NCBI RefSeq assembly: GCF_009834185.1
Contig: NZ_CP047173.1
Span: 1,984,001-2,048,000 of the forward strand
DNA: 64,000 nt
From: Rathayibacter sp. VKM Ac-2760
Lineage (GTDB): Bacteria > Actinomycetota > Actinomycetes > Actinomycetales > Microbacteriaceae
Reading direction: 5' to 3'
The notes beneath the pieces were generated by a model. It saw only the letters and a program-made list of their open reading frames with translations. It made no database searches and was not told the origin of the DNA. Positions 36,102 through 44,490 of this stretch are shown one piece after another. Numbering within the stretch: the first letter of the stretch is position 1; each line of letters opens with the position of its first letter. A program made the translations under genes and the position numbers.

Positions 36102-36160
36102 AGTGTCCCGTTAGACCCGCCCGATGAAATGCCCGGTGACGGGGCGGCTATCGGGACACT
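36102..36160. repeat. 59-base inverted-repeat element
   Basis: The element begins AGTGTCCCGTTAGACCCGCC and ends GGGGCGGCTATCGGGACACT. The outer nine bases are perfectly inverted and the next eleven partly so. Each arm contains the CCCGWTAG start of the boundary motif, so this may be a complete version of the element of which the other copies are one half. It lies at the right end of the array. Confidence 0.6.
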
Positions 36161-36163
36161 GGA

Positions 36164-36487
36164 GTGGTGGACCAGAAGGCGATGCTGCGCACCCGAGCCG
36201 AGGCGCTCGACCACCTCGAGCGGCAGCTGCGTTCCGAGGCCGACGTCGCGGGGGAGCGGAGCGTGCGGACGGAGAACGGCTTCCGGCAGCAGGAGGCGGA
36301 GACCTTCACGGTCGAGGTGTGGAAGACGCTGTTCGACTCACGCCTCGTCCCGGCTTCTCACGACTGCCGGCCGCCCCTTCTCGGCGTTCGTCCCGCGCGT
36401 GTGCGGGAATCGTCCCGCCCTCGTCAGCCGACGAGCTGTGCCGCCCGCTCGAACGCGCGCTTCAGCTCGTCGCGCTTGCTGCCCTGA
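36164..36487 (+). CDS. Possible small protein next to the inverted repeat
   Basis: A GTG at 36164, preceded by GGAG, opens a frame whose first 60 residues (QKAMLRTRAEALDHLERQLR onward) look like genuine helical protein. Beyond residue 65 the composition becomes shadow-like and the frame runs into the end of the convergent UDG-like gene. It may be a gene truncated at its 3' end. No family recognised. Confidence 0.35.
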   Translation: MVDQKAMLRTRAEALDHLERQLRSEADVAGERSVRTENGFRQQEAETFTVEVWKTLFDSRLVPASHDCRPPLLGVRPARVRESSRPRQPTSCAARSNARFSSSRLLP

Positions 36488-37047
36488 TTCATCGCTCGCT
36501 GCCCGGGGCTCCACGAGTCGATGACAGTCGGCCCGTCGACCAGGTAGGGCGCGATGTTCTTCGCCCAGCCCGCCTTCGGCACGGTGCCGGCGTTCACCAC
36601 GACTCGCAGGTCGGGGAGCAGCTGCAGGAGGAGGCGCAGCTCCTTCGCGCCCTGCTGCACCTCGAGCGCGTCGGGGGCGCCGCCGGCGAGGTGCCACGGG
36701 ACGATGTTCCACAGCAGCGTGTGGTGGTGGAGGCCGACCTCGTCGCGGAGCGTCCAGGTGGTCGCGGCGGTCGGGTCGTCGTTGTCGACCGAGACGAAGC
36801 CGGAGCCGTCGCGGCCGGCCGCCATCGAGCCGGGCGCCTCGAGCACGATGAGCGCGCGGGCCCCGACGCCGGCTTCCGCGGGGTCGAAATCGGGCACCTC
36901 GGCGCCGGGGCTCCTGCGCCTCCGCCGGGCGAGGAGCTCGTCGCGGAACACTCGGAGCGGCTGCACCGAGGGCTCGTCCTGCAGCATCAGTCGACGCGCC
37001 TCGACAGCGGACGGATCGCGGAAGCCGTGGGGCGCAGTCAGGAACAT
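36424..37047 (-). CDS. Uracil-DNA glycosylase superfamily-like protein
   Basis: This 207-residue protein has the fold pattern of family 4/5-like uracil-DNA glycosylases: ALIVLEAPGS as the first motif, FVSVDNDDPTA in the active-site loop, NIVPWHLAG in the middle and VVVNAGTVPKAG near residue 155. Whether it removes uracil is uncertain, since this branch is divergent. It is a single gene with no obvious partner. Confidence 0.7.
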   Translation of the reverse strand: MFLTAPHGFRDPSAVEARRLMLQDEPSVQPLRVFRDELLARRRRRSPGAEVPDFDPAEAGVGARALIVLEAPGSMAAGRDGSGFVSVDNDDPTAATTWTLRDEVGLHHHTLLWNIVPWHLAGGAPDALEVQQGAKELRLLLQLLPDLRVVVNAGTVPKAGWAKNIAPYLVDGPTVIDSWSPGQRAMNQGSKRDELKRAFERAAQLVG

Positions 37048-37090
37048 CCTCCGAGGCTAACGGTCGTCGAATGCGACAGCTCTCGGCGCC

Positions 37091-38134
37091 TCAGGCCCTG
37101 TCTCGCGGGAGCGAGGAGTCGCGCGCGATCTCGACGAGATGAGCGACGCGCGTCGCCACCATGTCCTCGAACGGTTCCACGTGAGTCAACCCGCGCTCGC
37201 GGGCGAGCCGGACATCGGCCGGTCGCAGCTGCGCGAGTCGCTTCACCAGGGCGTCCACGCCGTGCTCCGCCCACCCGAGTCCTTCATCGGCGAGCGGTCC
37301 CCACATCGTGTTCCTCAGACCCACTACGGGAACACCGGATCCCAGCATCTCGAAGTAGGTGCAGGACGGGTCGCCCTGGGGGTGCGGCAAGAGGGCGACA
37401 TCCACGGTGTCGCGGACGTACTGCTTCCACTCGCTGAACGGCTTGAATCCGAGGAGCGAGAGGTTGGCGGGGGCCGAGGCCATCAGCTGGTCACGCAGCT
37501 CGCCGCTGCCGAGCATGACGAATTCGATCTGCGGGAGTCGTCGAGCGACTTCTGCGACAGTGTCGGCGCCTTTCTCCCGGACCAGCCGGCCGGAGAAGGC
37601 GACACGCAGAGGGCGATCGCCGGACCACACCTCGCGCCGGCGCGCGGCGGCCAGGTCGGAGGCGAAGATGCGGTGGTCGACGACCTGGAGGGAGCGGGAG
37701 TTGAGCCGCCCGTACGAATCCCAAGCCTGCTGACCATTGCAGTGCAGCCCAGCTGCGCGGCGTGCCATCGAACGATAGGTCCGATCGATCCTGACCTGGC
37801 CCAGCGCGATGCGTGCACGGTCGAACCGCGAGGTGGCGCGGCTCACCATCAGGTCGGTGCGTATGCGTCGGTCGACCTCCGCGGTGTAGACGGTCGGCGC
37901 GATGTCCGCCACGTAGGCGTACTCGGGGCGCATCAGCGCGCCGACCACGTCGAATCGTTCGCTGCGCAGCGTCGCGCTCACATCATCGGTCCGGATCGTG
38001 TCGTACTCGCCGCTCGAGCGCTGCTTCCGCGGCGAGACGACGACAATGCGACCCGGCCAGATCCTGGCGTGCTCGATGATTCCCTCGATCGCTCGACCGT
38101 CGAGTTCCCCGGGGCTCACGTACGCCATTCGCAT
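37091..38134 (-). CDS. Glycosyltransferase family 4 protein
   Basis: This 347-residue glycosyltransferase of GT-B fold shows LRVAFSGRLVREKGADTV near residue 175, the middle strand IEFVMLGSGELRDQL and the acceptor/donor-site helix DPSCTYFEMLGSGVPVVGLR with the ExxxxG(S)P-type motif. The N-terminal domain is less typical. It lies alone, so its acceptor (polysaccharide, lipid or secondary metabolite) is unknown. Confidence 0.85.
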   Translation of the reverse strand: MRMAYVSPGELDGRAIEGIIEHARIWPGRIVVVSPRKQRSSGEYDTIRTDDVSATLRSERFDVVGALMRPEYAYVADIAPTVYTAEVDRRIRTDLMVSRATSRFDRARIALGQVRIDRTYRSMARRAAGLHCNGQQAWDSYGRLNSRSLQVVDHRIFASDLAAARRREVWSGDRPLRVAFSGRLVREKGADTVAEVARRLPQIEFVMLGSGELRDQLMASAPANLSLLGFKPFSEWKQYVRDTVDVALLPHPQGDPSCTYFEMLGSGVPVVGLRNTMWGPLADEGLGWAEHGVDALVKRLAQLRPADVRLARERGLTHVEPFEDMVATRVAHLVEIARDSSLPRDRA

Positions 38135-38195
38135 GCCTGCAATCTAGCGTCGAGGACTGTCGCGCGCTTCCTGCGAAGCGACGCTCGGGCCGAGC

Positions 38196-38495
38196 TCACT
38201 CGGGGTCGTACCCGCCCTCCTCGTCCCACTGGTCGAGTCCCTCGCGCGGGGCGGCGCGGGGGGCGGGCGAGGGGCGCCGCCAGGTGGAGAGCGCGGCGTC
38301 GGCCCACGCGGTGGCCGAGCCCGGTGCGGCGTCGTACGACGCCCAGAAGCGGGTGTGGCGGTCGGCCTCCTCCTGCAGCTCCGCGGCGGGGACGGCCGGG
38401 ACGGCGGCCCGCGGCCGGGATGCTCGGCGAGGTGGGGTCCGAGGGAATGTCATCGCGGAACTGGTCGTCGGCGCCGTTCTGATGAGTGCGGTCAT
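38196..38495 (-). CDS. Hypothetical protein
   Basis: The protein is 99 residues, Pro/Ala/Arg-rich at the N-terminus, with a central helix (ELQEEADRHTRFWASYDAA) and an acidic end (WDEEGGYDPE). Coding bias suggests it is real, but no family is recognised and the start is uncertain. Confidence 0.45.
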   Translation of the reverse strand: MTALIRTAPTTSSAMTFPRTPPRRASRPRAAVPAVPAAELQEEADRHTRFWASYDAAPGSATAWADAALSTWRRPSPAPRAAPREGLDQWDEEGGYDPE

Positions 38496-38997
38496 GGCCG
38501 GACCCTACGCCTCCCGCGGAGCTCGGAACGGAGGTGCGGAGAAGACGCGTCTCGCGGGTGACTCGAAGTCGGCTCTGCGGACGATCCATTGGGCGAGGAT
38601 CGCATTCGGGGACTGTCCGGGTGGGGCGAGACCAGCGTCTCGACGATATCCGATAATGCACATTATGTCAGTTTACTGACACTGACCCGTCAGACCGCGG
38701 TCGCGCAGTCAGGGACGCCGCCGTGTCTTCGCGCGTTGGCGGAGGTCTTCCTCGCAACGAGAACGACGTCGGTGATCCGCTGCCCTACACGCCGCCACCG
38801 GTCGGTATGTTCGAGGACGACAACCGGCCTCCGCTCTACACCGAAGTGGTAGCGGCGCGAGACGGCGCCGCTCGCTAACCCTAACTACCAGGACTAGCGC
38901 CCCTCTTACCAACAATTGACCGTATGTCAGTTTCAAGATAGATGGCGCCCATGCCGTGGTCGCGTACGTGATGCGCGAAGCGAGCCGGCGTGAACAA
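38496..38997. other. 502-base region with palindromes and a possible gene fragment
   Basis: At 38666-38681 the perfect dyad TGTCAGTTTACTGACA is followed by CTGACCCGTCAG (38682-38693); both look like operator half-sites without an adjacent regulator gene. From about 38720 to 38878 the plus strand reads DPLPYTPPPVGMFEDDNRPP and onwards to a TAA, which looks like a short real coding tail without a recognisable family. The rest, including an AT-rich stretch around 38,915-38,940, holds nothing I can name. Confidence 0.4.
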
Positions 38998-39062
38998 GAG
39001 GGCGATGGCTCGAGCATGCTCGAAACCATCGCCCTCTATGCTGCTCCGGCGAGCCGGAGCAG
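38998..39062. terminator. Two hairpins downstream of the GH32 gene
   Basis: CTGCTCCGG-CGAG-CCGGAGCAG (39041-39062) and GAGGGCGATGG / CCATCGCCCTC (38998-39008 with 39026-39036) form two strong stem-loops directly beyond the stop of the levanase gene. They are placed to end its transcript. Confidence 0.75.
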
Positions 39063-39067
39063 TCGGG

Positions 39068-42000
39068 TTACTTGCCGGACCCGCCGTACGAGACCTTCGT
39101 GGTCTCGTGGGTTCCGTCGGGAGCCGTCGCGGTCACGCGGACAGATCCGGCGGGCACTCGCGACAGGTGCGTGTCGACCAACACGCTCCTTGTCTTGCCC
39201 TCGGCCAGCGAAGTGACCTTGAGAGCGCCGAACGGAGTCGGGATGCTCAGCGTGACGGGCGTGTTCCCGTTGTTGGTCGCCGTGGCAGTGAGGACGACTG
39301 ATCCGTTGCGCTTCGTGCTGGTGATCGTCACGTCGACGTCCACCTCGGTCGCCGGGGCGACCACGGTGACTGCGGGGAGCACCGTGCTGGTCTCGCCGCT
39401 CGTCGCGGTGATCGTGACCGTCCCGGTCCCGGGGCCGGCCGTGGCCGCGGGGAGCGCCGCGGAGCCGTCGGCGCCGGTCGCGACGGTCGCCGTCGTGCCG
39501 CCGTCGGCGAAGCGGGCCGGTCCGTCGAGGGTGAACGCGACGTCCGCCCCCGCGACGGGAGCGCCGGCCGCGTTGGTCGCCGTGACGCCGAGCCCGGTGA
39601 TCGCGTCACCGGTCTCGACGGTCTGCGCCGCTCCGGTCGCGGTGAGTGCGGTGACCGCAGCCGGGTCGGTGAACATCGAGCGGCTGAGCGGCGTGACCGT
39701 CAGGCTCTCCACTCGCGCCGTGCCCCCGGTGGCGAGGAGCGAGACGCCCTCGCTGCCGGCGTCGGGGAAGATCTGGTCGGTGATCGTCGCGATCCCGCCC
39801 TGGGCGAACGTCTCCACCGAGGCGGTGTCGACGTACAGCTCGAGGTGCAGCTTCCCGTCCTCGAGGGCCACCGGGGCTGTCTCGACCGAGGGGAAGTCGG
39901 CGTCGAAGCCGACGTCGCCCGAGCGGGTCCGGTCGACGCTCAGCTGACCGGACGCGACGTCGTAGGTGATCGGCGTGCGCTGGCTCCCGTCGGCCGAGTT
40001 GCGGACGGAGAGGCCGAACGAGTCGGCGTCCCCGGCGCTGAGCACGGCGTCGAGCTTGTAGACGCTGCCCTCAGCCGCCGCGGGCAGCGCGGTCTCGCCC
40101 TCGGCGATGTCCGTCGCTCCGAGCGTGAACGCGTTCTCCGTCTGCTCGAGTCCGGCCGTCTGGTCGACGACCTTCTGCACGAGCTTCGGCGCGCCGTCGA
40201 CCGTCTGCAGGGCGAGCTCACGCGGCAGGGCCATGGCCCCGCGCCACTGGCCGGTGGGGATCGCCTCGCCGTACTGCCAGTTGTTCATCCACGCGATCAT
40301 GATGCGCTTGTCGTCGGGCGCGTTGTCGAAGGTCACTCCGGCGTAGTAGTCGCGACCCCAGTCGAGCCAGTCGTAGTCGACCAGGCGGCTCTGCGCCGGC
40401 TCGTCGGCGAGCATGAACTGGTCGGCGAGGATGTGGCCCCAGCCGGCGCGGTTGTTGTCGACGACCTGGAGGTGCGCGGTGCGACCGGCCAGGTCGGCGA
40501 CGTCCCAGCTCGTCCAGTCCAGCGTCTCGCTGTCGCTGCCGGTCGCGGTGCGGACGATCTCGCCGTCGACGACGAGGTTCACGCTCGTCTCGTTCGAGCG
40601 GACCTGCGCCGCGGTGTCGGCGAGCACGATGTGGTCGACGGTGAGGTGACCCCAGCCGCCGGTCGCGTCGTCGACGACGACGATCCGCGCCGCCTTCCCC
40701 TGGTACGCGGAGACGTCCCAGCTCTTCCAGTTCAGGGCGCCGTCGTTCGTGCCGGCGGTGGTCCGCACGACCTCGCCGTCGACGACGAGCTGGACCTCGA
40801 GGGTCTGCGGGTCGCCCTCGGGGCGGAAGCCGCCGCCGACGAGCATGCTCAGGTGGCTCTTGTCGATCGTGAACTCCGGCGAGGTCAGGGTGCCGAGGTT
40901 GTCGTCGCCCTTCGGCCCGCCGTCGAAGGTGTTGATCCGCTTCTGGCCGAGGAAGAACTCGCCGCCGCTGGTCGAGGGGTTGGTGCCGTCGGCGAGGTCG
41001 CCGGTCACGGTCCAGCCGTTGTCTGCCAGGCCCTGCTGGTCCGGGTACTCGAAGCCGTCGAAGAGCAGCTCGCTCCCGGCGGGCGGGTCGTTGGCGAGCT
41101 GCGTGCCGTCGACGTGCGGGTGGTTGCCGCCGCCGACGAGGAAGTTCATGTGGTCCTGGTCCACGGTGAAGTCGGGCGACTCCATCGAGCCGACCGGCCA
41201 GTCGCCGTCGTTGAAGCCGTTGATGAGCCCCGTTCCGGCGAAGCCCGTGACCGTCTGCTGGCCGTCGATCGGACCGGTGGCTGGGGCGGCGCCGAAGGGC
41301 CCGTTCTTCCAGTTGCCGGGCTCGTTGCTCACGGTCCAGCCGTTGTAGGTCCCGTCGTCGAACCCGGCGAGGGTCGTGCCCTCGGGCAGGGTGTCGGAGC
41401 CGACGGTCGACTCGGAGGTGAAGGTGGTGCCGTCGAAGTCGCCGACGAAGTACTGCCCGCCCGAGCCGCCGCCCACCGCGCCCGGGTTGAGGTTGACGAC
41501 CATCACCCACTTGATGTTCGAGGGGTCGCCGTCGACCGCCAGCGGGAAGAGGTCGGGGCACTCCCAGACGCCGCCGGTCGCGTTGGCCGGGCCGAACTCG
41601 CTGAGCTCGGTCCAGTTCCGCAGGTCCGTCGACTTGTGCAGCAGGACCTTGTGGTCATCCGCCTCCACGGTGACGACGACCCAGTAGGACGACTCCGGGG
41701 TGCCGCCGTCGTACCAGAACATGTGCGGGTCGCGGAAGTCGTTCTGGTCGCGGTCGATGACGGGGTTGCCGTCGTACTTCGTCCAGGTCTGCCCGGCGTC
41801 GGTGCTGTAGGCGAGGGCCTGCGCCTGCTCCCCCGTCTTGTACGCCGCGGTGTACATCGCGACCAGGGGCGGGTTCTCGGCCGTGCCGAACCCGGAGGTG
41901 TTGTCCTTGTCGACCACGATCGAGCCGGAGAAGATGTCCGACTCCGCGTCGCCCGGGATGGCGAGCGGCTGCTCGGTCCAGTGCGTCAGGTCGGTGCTGG

Positions 42001-42286
42001 TGGCGTGGCCCCAGCTCATGTTGCCCCAGCGCGTGCCCTGCGGGTTGTACTGGTAGTAGAGGTGGTAGACGCCCTCGTAGTAGACGAGACCGTTGGGGTC
42101 GTTCATCCAGTTCTGGGCGGGTGAGTAGTGGATCGCAGGCCGGTAGGCCTCGGAGGCGGGATCGGGCGCCGCGGCCGAGGCGGCGGGGACGGAGAGGCCG
42201 CCGCCGACCAGGCAGAGGGCCGCCGCGACGGCGACGACGCCGCCGGCGCGACGCGGCCGGGGCTGGGAGGAACGGGGAGATAGCAC
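39068..42286 (-). CDS. Secreted GH32 levanase/inulinase with inserted binding modules
   Basis: This 1072-residue protein has a signal peptide ending near ASAAAPD. The GH32 five-bladed propeller is clear: nucleophile Asp in NWMNDPNG near residue 60, the RDPH triplet near 185 and the acid/base Glu in ECPDLF near 243. A region of about 330 residues (about 300-630) is inserted within the catalytic domain and carries repeated beta-sandwich elements (SPDFTVDQDHMNFLVGGG, SPEFTIDKSHLSMLVGGG and two WxSWDV units), probably fructan-binding modules. The propeller resumes at DYDWLDWGRDYYAG. Ig-like domains occupy the last 200 residues. It should cut levan, inulin or sucrose outside the cell. The operator at 42322 ties it to the LacI gene. 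Confidence 0.93.
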   Translation of the reverse strand: MLSPRSSQPRPRRAGGVVAVAAALCLVGGGLSVPAASAAAPDPASEAYRPAIHYSPAQNWMNDPNGLVYYEGVYHLYYQYNPQGTRWGNMSWGHATSTDLTHWTEQPLAIPGDAESDIFSGSIVVDKDNTSGFGTAENPPLVAMYTAAYKTGEQAQALAYSTDAGQTWTKYDGNPVIDRDQNDFRDPHMFWYDGGTPESSYWVVVTVEADDHKVLLHKSTDLRNWTELSEFGPANATGGVWECPDLFPLAVDGDPSNIKWVMVVNLNPGAVGGGSGGQYFVGDFDGTTFTSESTVGSDTLPEGTTLAGFDDGTYNGWTVSNEPGNWKNGPFGAAPATGPIDGQQTVTGFAGTGLINGFNDGDWPVGSMESPDFTVDQDHMNFLVGGGNHPHVDGTQLANDPPAGSELLFDGFEYPDQQGLADNGWTVTGDLADGTNPSTSGGEFFLGQKRINTFDGGPKGDDNLGTLTSPEFTIDKSHLSMLVGGGFRPEGDPQTLEVQLVVDGEVVRTTAGTNDGALNWKSWDVSAYQGKAARIVVVDDATGGWGHLTVDHIVLADTAAQVRSNETSVNLVVDGEIVRTATGSDSETLDWTSWDVADLAGRTAHLQVVDNNRAGWGHILADQFMLADEPAQSRLVDYDWLDWGRDYYAGVTFDNAPDDKRIMIAWMNNWQYGEAIPTGQWRGAMALPRELALQTVDGAPKLVQKVVDQTAGLEQTENAFTLGATDIAEGETALPAAAEGSVYKLDAVLSAGDADSFGLSVRNSADGSQRTPITYDVASGQLSVDRTRSGDVGFDADFPSVETAPVALEDGKLHLELYVDTASVETFAQGGIATITDQIFPDAGSEGVSLLATGGTARVESLTVTPLSRSMFTDPAAVTALTATGAAQTVETGDAITGLGVTATNAAGAPVAGADVAFTLDGPARFADGGTTATVATGADGSAALPAATAGPGTGTVTITATSGETSTVLPAVTVVAPATEVDVDVTITSTKRNGSVVLTATATNNGNTPVTLSIPTPFGALKVTSLAEGKTRSVLVDTHLSRVPAGSVRVTATAPDGTHETTKVSYGGSGK

Positions 42287-42321
42287 TGAGGTACGCCCTT
42301 CGTTGCGCGTGTCACCCGAGG

Positions 42322-42335
42322 TGACAACGTTGTCA
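42322..42335. promoter_or_regulatory. LacI-type operator upstream of the GH32 gene
   Basis: TGACAACGTTGTCA is a perfect 14-base palindrome in the GH32 promoter. It matches TGACATCGATGTCA at 44364 and TGACATCGTTGTCG at 44443, beside the LacI gene. A second dyad, GTCACC-CGA-GGTGAC, overlaps it at 42311-42325. Confidence 0.75.
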
Positions 42336-42394
42336 ATGTGGGGGCGAATCTACGGACTGTCCTCCGGACAATTCAAGGGCTCCTGCGAAAGTCA

Positions 42395-43333
42395 TCAGCC
42401 GGCGATGGTGAGCCGGTCAGCCGGGAGGCGCAGGAGGGCCCCGCGGGCGCGGCAGGTGGCCGCCGCGATCCGCATGCAGTCGTCGAGCATCGCGGCGGCG
42501 TCGGCCGCCACAGCGGGGACGCCCCGCCGGAGGATCGACGAGACGGCGGCCGCCAGGCAGGCGTCGCCGGCGCCCATCGTGTCGATCACGGGCCGCGGAT
42601 CGGAGGCGATCGGCGCGTCGGCCGCCGTCCCGTCCTCGAGGTGCAGGCTCGCACCCTGCGCCCCGCGCGTGGCGAGCACGGTCCGGGTACCGGCGCCGCG
42701 CAGCTGCGCGACGACCTCGATCAGCGGCTGCCCGTGCAGCAGTGCGACGTCGTCGTCGCCGATCTTGACGAGGAGCGACCGCTCCGCCAGCCGCTCGAAG
42801 CCGCGGCGGAAGCGCCCCGCGTCGGCGAGCATCCCCGAGCGCGGGTTCGGATCGAGGACGAGGCGCTCCCGGGGGCGGGCGACGGCCGCGAGCAGCTCCT
42901 CCGCCTGCTCCTCGTCGTCGAAGGGGAAGCAGCTGACCACGACGAGGGCGGCCGCGTCGAGGGCCGCGCGCTCGCGGGAGCCGAAGCGGATCCGCCGGTG
43001 GCGGGCGGCGTCGTTGAAGACGTAGTGCGGCTCGCCGTCGACGCGCTCGCTGATCGCGACCGAGGTGCCGAGCGGACCGACGGTGGGCACGAGCTCCACC
43101 CCGTGCTCCGCGGTCGCGGCGCGGATCGCGGCGCCGTCCTCGTCGTCGCCGATCATCGCGAGCAGCTGGACGCGGTGGCCGAGCAGGGCGAGACCGACCG
43201 CCACGTTGTAGGCGGCGCCGCCGAGGAAGCGCTGCTCGCCGGACTCGTCGCGGAGCACGTCGATCAGGGCGTCGCCGAGGACGACGACGGCCGGCTCGGA
43301 CACGGACTTCGCGGACACGGACGACTCAGCCAT
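42395..43333 (-). CDS. PfkB-family carbohydrate kinase, probable fructokinase
   Basis: The protein is 312 residues of ribokinase fold. The N-terminal PfkB signature region reads FLGGAAYNVAVGLALLG; the C-terminal one contains DTMGAGDACLAA with the catalytic Asp. It phosphorylates a sugar, presumably fructose released by the levanase and imported by the Frc-type system. Its start overlaps the end of the LacI gene by eight bases, so the two are co-transcribed. Confidence 0.9.
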   Translation of the reverse strand: MAESSVSAKSVSEPAVVVLGDALIDVLRDESGEQRFLGGAAYNVAVGLALLGHRVQLLAMIGDDEDGAAIRAATAEHGVELVPTVGPLGTSVAISERVDGEPHYVFNDAARHRRIRFGSRERAALDAAALVVVSCFPFDDEEQAEELLAAVARPRERLVLDPNPRSGMLADAGRFRRGFERLAERSLLVKIGDDDVALLHGQPLIEVVAQLRGAGTRTVLATRGAQGASLHLEDGTAADAPIASDPRPVIDTMGAGDACLAAAVSSILRRGVPAVAADAAAMLDDCMRIAAATCRARGALLRLPADRLTIAG

Positions 43334-44378
43334 GGACGGGGACCTCTCCGGAGCCGCGGGCGATCAGCGTGGTGGGAATGACGAAGGTCTGCGCCGGCTC
43401 GTCCTCCCCGTCCAGGCGCAGGAAGACGCGCTCCGCGGCGGTCCGCCCCATCAGGCCGGGGTTCTGCGCGATGACGGAGACGGCGGGGTGCAGCAGCTCG
43501 GCGAGCGGGATGTCGTCGAAGCCGATCAGCGCGACGCGGCCGTGCTCCTGGCGGCGGCGCAGAGCCGCGAGGACGCCGATGGTGACGAGGTTCTGCCCGC
43601 CGATGATCGCGGTCGGCGGCGTCTCCTGCGCCAGCAGCTCGGTCGCCATCTCCTCGGCCGCGTGCTCGTCGTGGGCGCCGTGGCGGACGAAGCCGGGGAG
43701 CACGGGGAGGCCGCGCCGCGCCATCTCCTCGAGGAAGCCGCGCTCGCGCTCGCGGGCCGTGAAGATCTCGGGCCGGTCGCCGAGGAAGGCGATGCGCTCG
43801 TGGCCGAAGGAGGCCAGATGGCCGACGGCGCGCGCGATCCCGGCGGCGTTGTCGGTGATCACGGCGTCGGCTGTGATGCCGGTGGGGACGCGGTCGACGA
43901 ACACCGCGGGGGTGCCCCGGTCGATCTCGACGCCCAGGTAGGCCTGGCTGGGGGCCACCGTGGTGAGGATCAGCCCGTCGACGCGGCGCGAGACGAACGC
44001 GTTCACCGACGACCGCTCGCGGGCCGGGTCGTCGTCCAGGCTCGAGGCGAAGACCGCGACGCCGCGCTCGTTCGCGAGGTCCTCGACGGCGCGGTGCACC
44101 GCTCCCGAGAAGGGGTTCGCGACGCTGCCCACCAGCAGGCCCAGCGTGTTCGTGCGCCCGTTGGAGCGCCGCAGGTTCCCGGCGTGCAGATCGGGCTGGT
44201 ACTGCAGCTGCCGCGCCGCGGCCTGCACGCGCTCGATGGTGGCGGCTGAGACGTTCGGCTCCCCGTTGACGACGCGCGACACCGTCTTGATGCCGACTCC
44301 GGCGAGGGCGGCGACGTGCTTCATGGTGGGGCGGCGACCGGAGGCGACGGCGTCGCGGGGTCCTGACATCGATGTCAC
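43326..44378 (-). CDS. LacI-family repressor of the fructan locus
   Basis: The protein is up to 350 residues. The helix-turn-helix reads MKHVAALAGVGIKTVSRVVNG with the hinge helix QAAARQLQYQPD; a periplasmic-binding-like effector domain follows. It may start at the GTG at 44378 or the ATG at 44369; both lie in the palindrome TGACATCGATGTCA, so the repressor would block its own gene. It is divergent from the fructose importer and co-transcribed with the kinase. Fructose or a phosphorylated derivative is the likely inducer. Confidence 0.93.
   Translation of the reverse strand: MTSMSGPRDAVASGRRPTMKHVAALAGVGIKTVSRVVNGEPNVSAATIERVQAAARQLQYQPDLHAGNLRRSNGRTNTLGLLVGSVANPFSGAVHRAVEDLANERGVAVFASSLDDDPARERSSVNAFVSRRVDGLILTTVAPSQAYLGVEIDRGTPAVFVDRVPTGITADAVITDNAAGIARAVGHLASFGHERIAFLGDRPEIFTARERERGFLEEMARRGLPVLPGFVRHGAHDEHAAEEMATELLAQETPPTAIIGGQNLVTIGVLAALRRRQEHGRVALIGFDDIPLAELLHPAVSVIAQNPGLMGRTAAERVFLRLDGEDEPAQTFVIPTTLIARGSGEVPVHG
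44364..44377. promoter_or_regulatory. LacI operator at the repressor start
   Basis: TGACATCGATGTCA is a perfect palindrome overlapping the start of the LacI gene. It is a sister of the site at 42322-42335. Confidence 0.75.
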
Positions 44379-44442
44379 GGTGTCGTCTCACTTCCTCGGG
44401 GATGACTTGACCTTAGCTGTGAGAACACGATAGACCTTCCCC

Positions 44443-44456
44443 TGACATCGTTGTCG
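44443..44456. promoter_or_regulatory. LacI operator upstream of the fructose importer
   Basis: TGACATCGTTGTCG differs from the palindromic consensus at one outer base. It lies 34 bases before the start of the binding-protein gene. Confidence 0.65.
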
Positions 44457-44490
44457 GGAGGCAGCTCCCGCCCTATGAACAGGACTTTCA

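Noticed and set aside
24471..36160. Classical integron with attC sites
   Set aside because: The motif is about 24 bases, lacks the paired RYYYAAC and GTTRRRY ends of attC, and no integron integrase is present in the window. Only the general cassette-like layout is kept as a finding.
36409..36428. GTCCCGCCCTCGTCAGCC next to the stop of the UDG-like gene as another motif copy
   Set aside because: The central GGGGAT part is missing, and the match is too short in GC-rich sequence to count.
39845..42124. 759-codon plus-strand open frame opposite the GH32 gene
   Set aside because: It is a high-GC shadow frame, Val/Gly/Arg-rich, without signal peptide or domain; the GH32 frame has all catalytic motifs.
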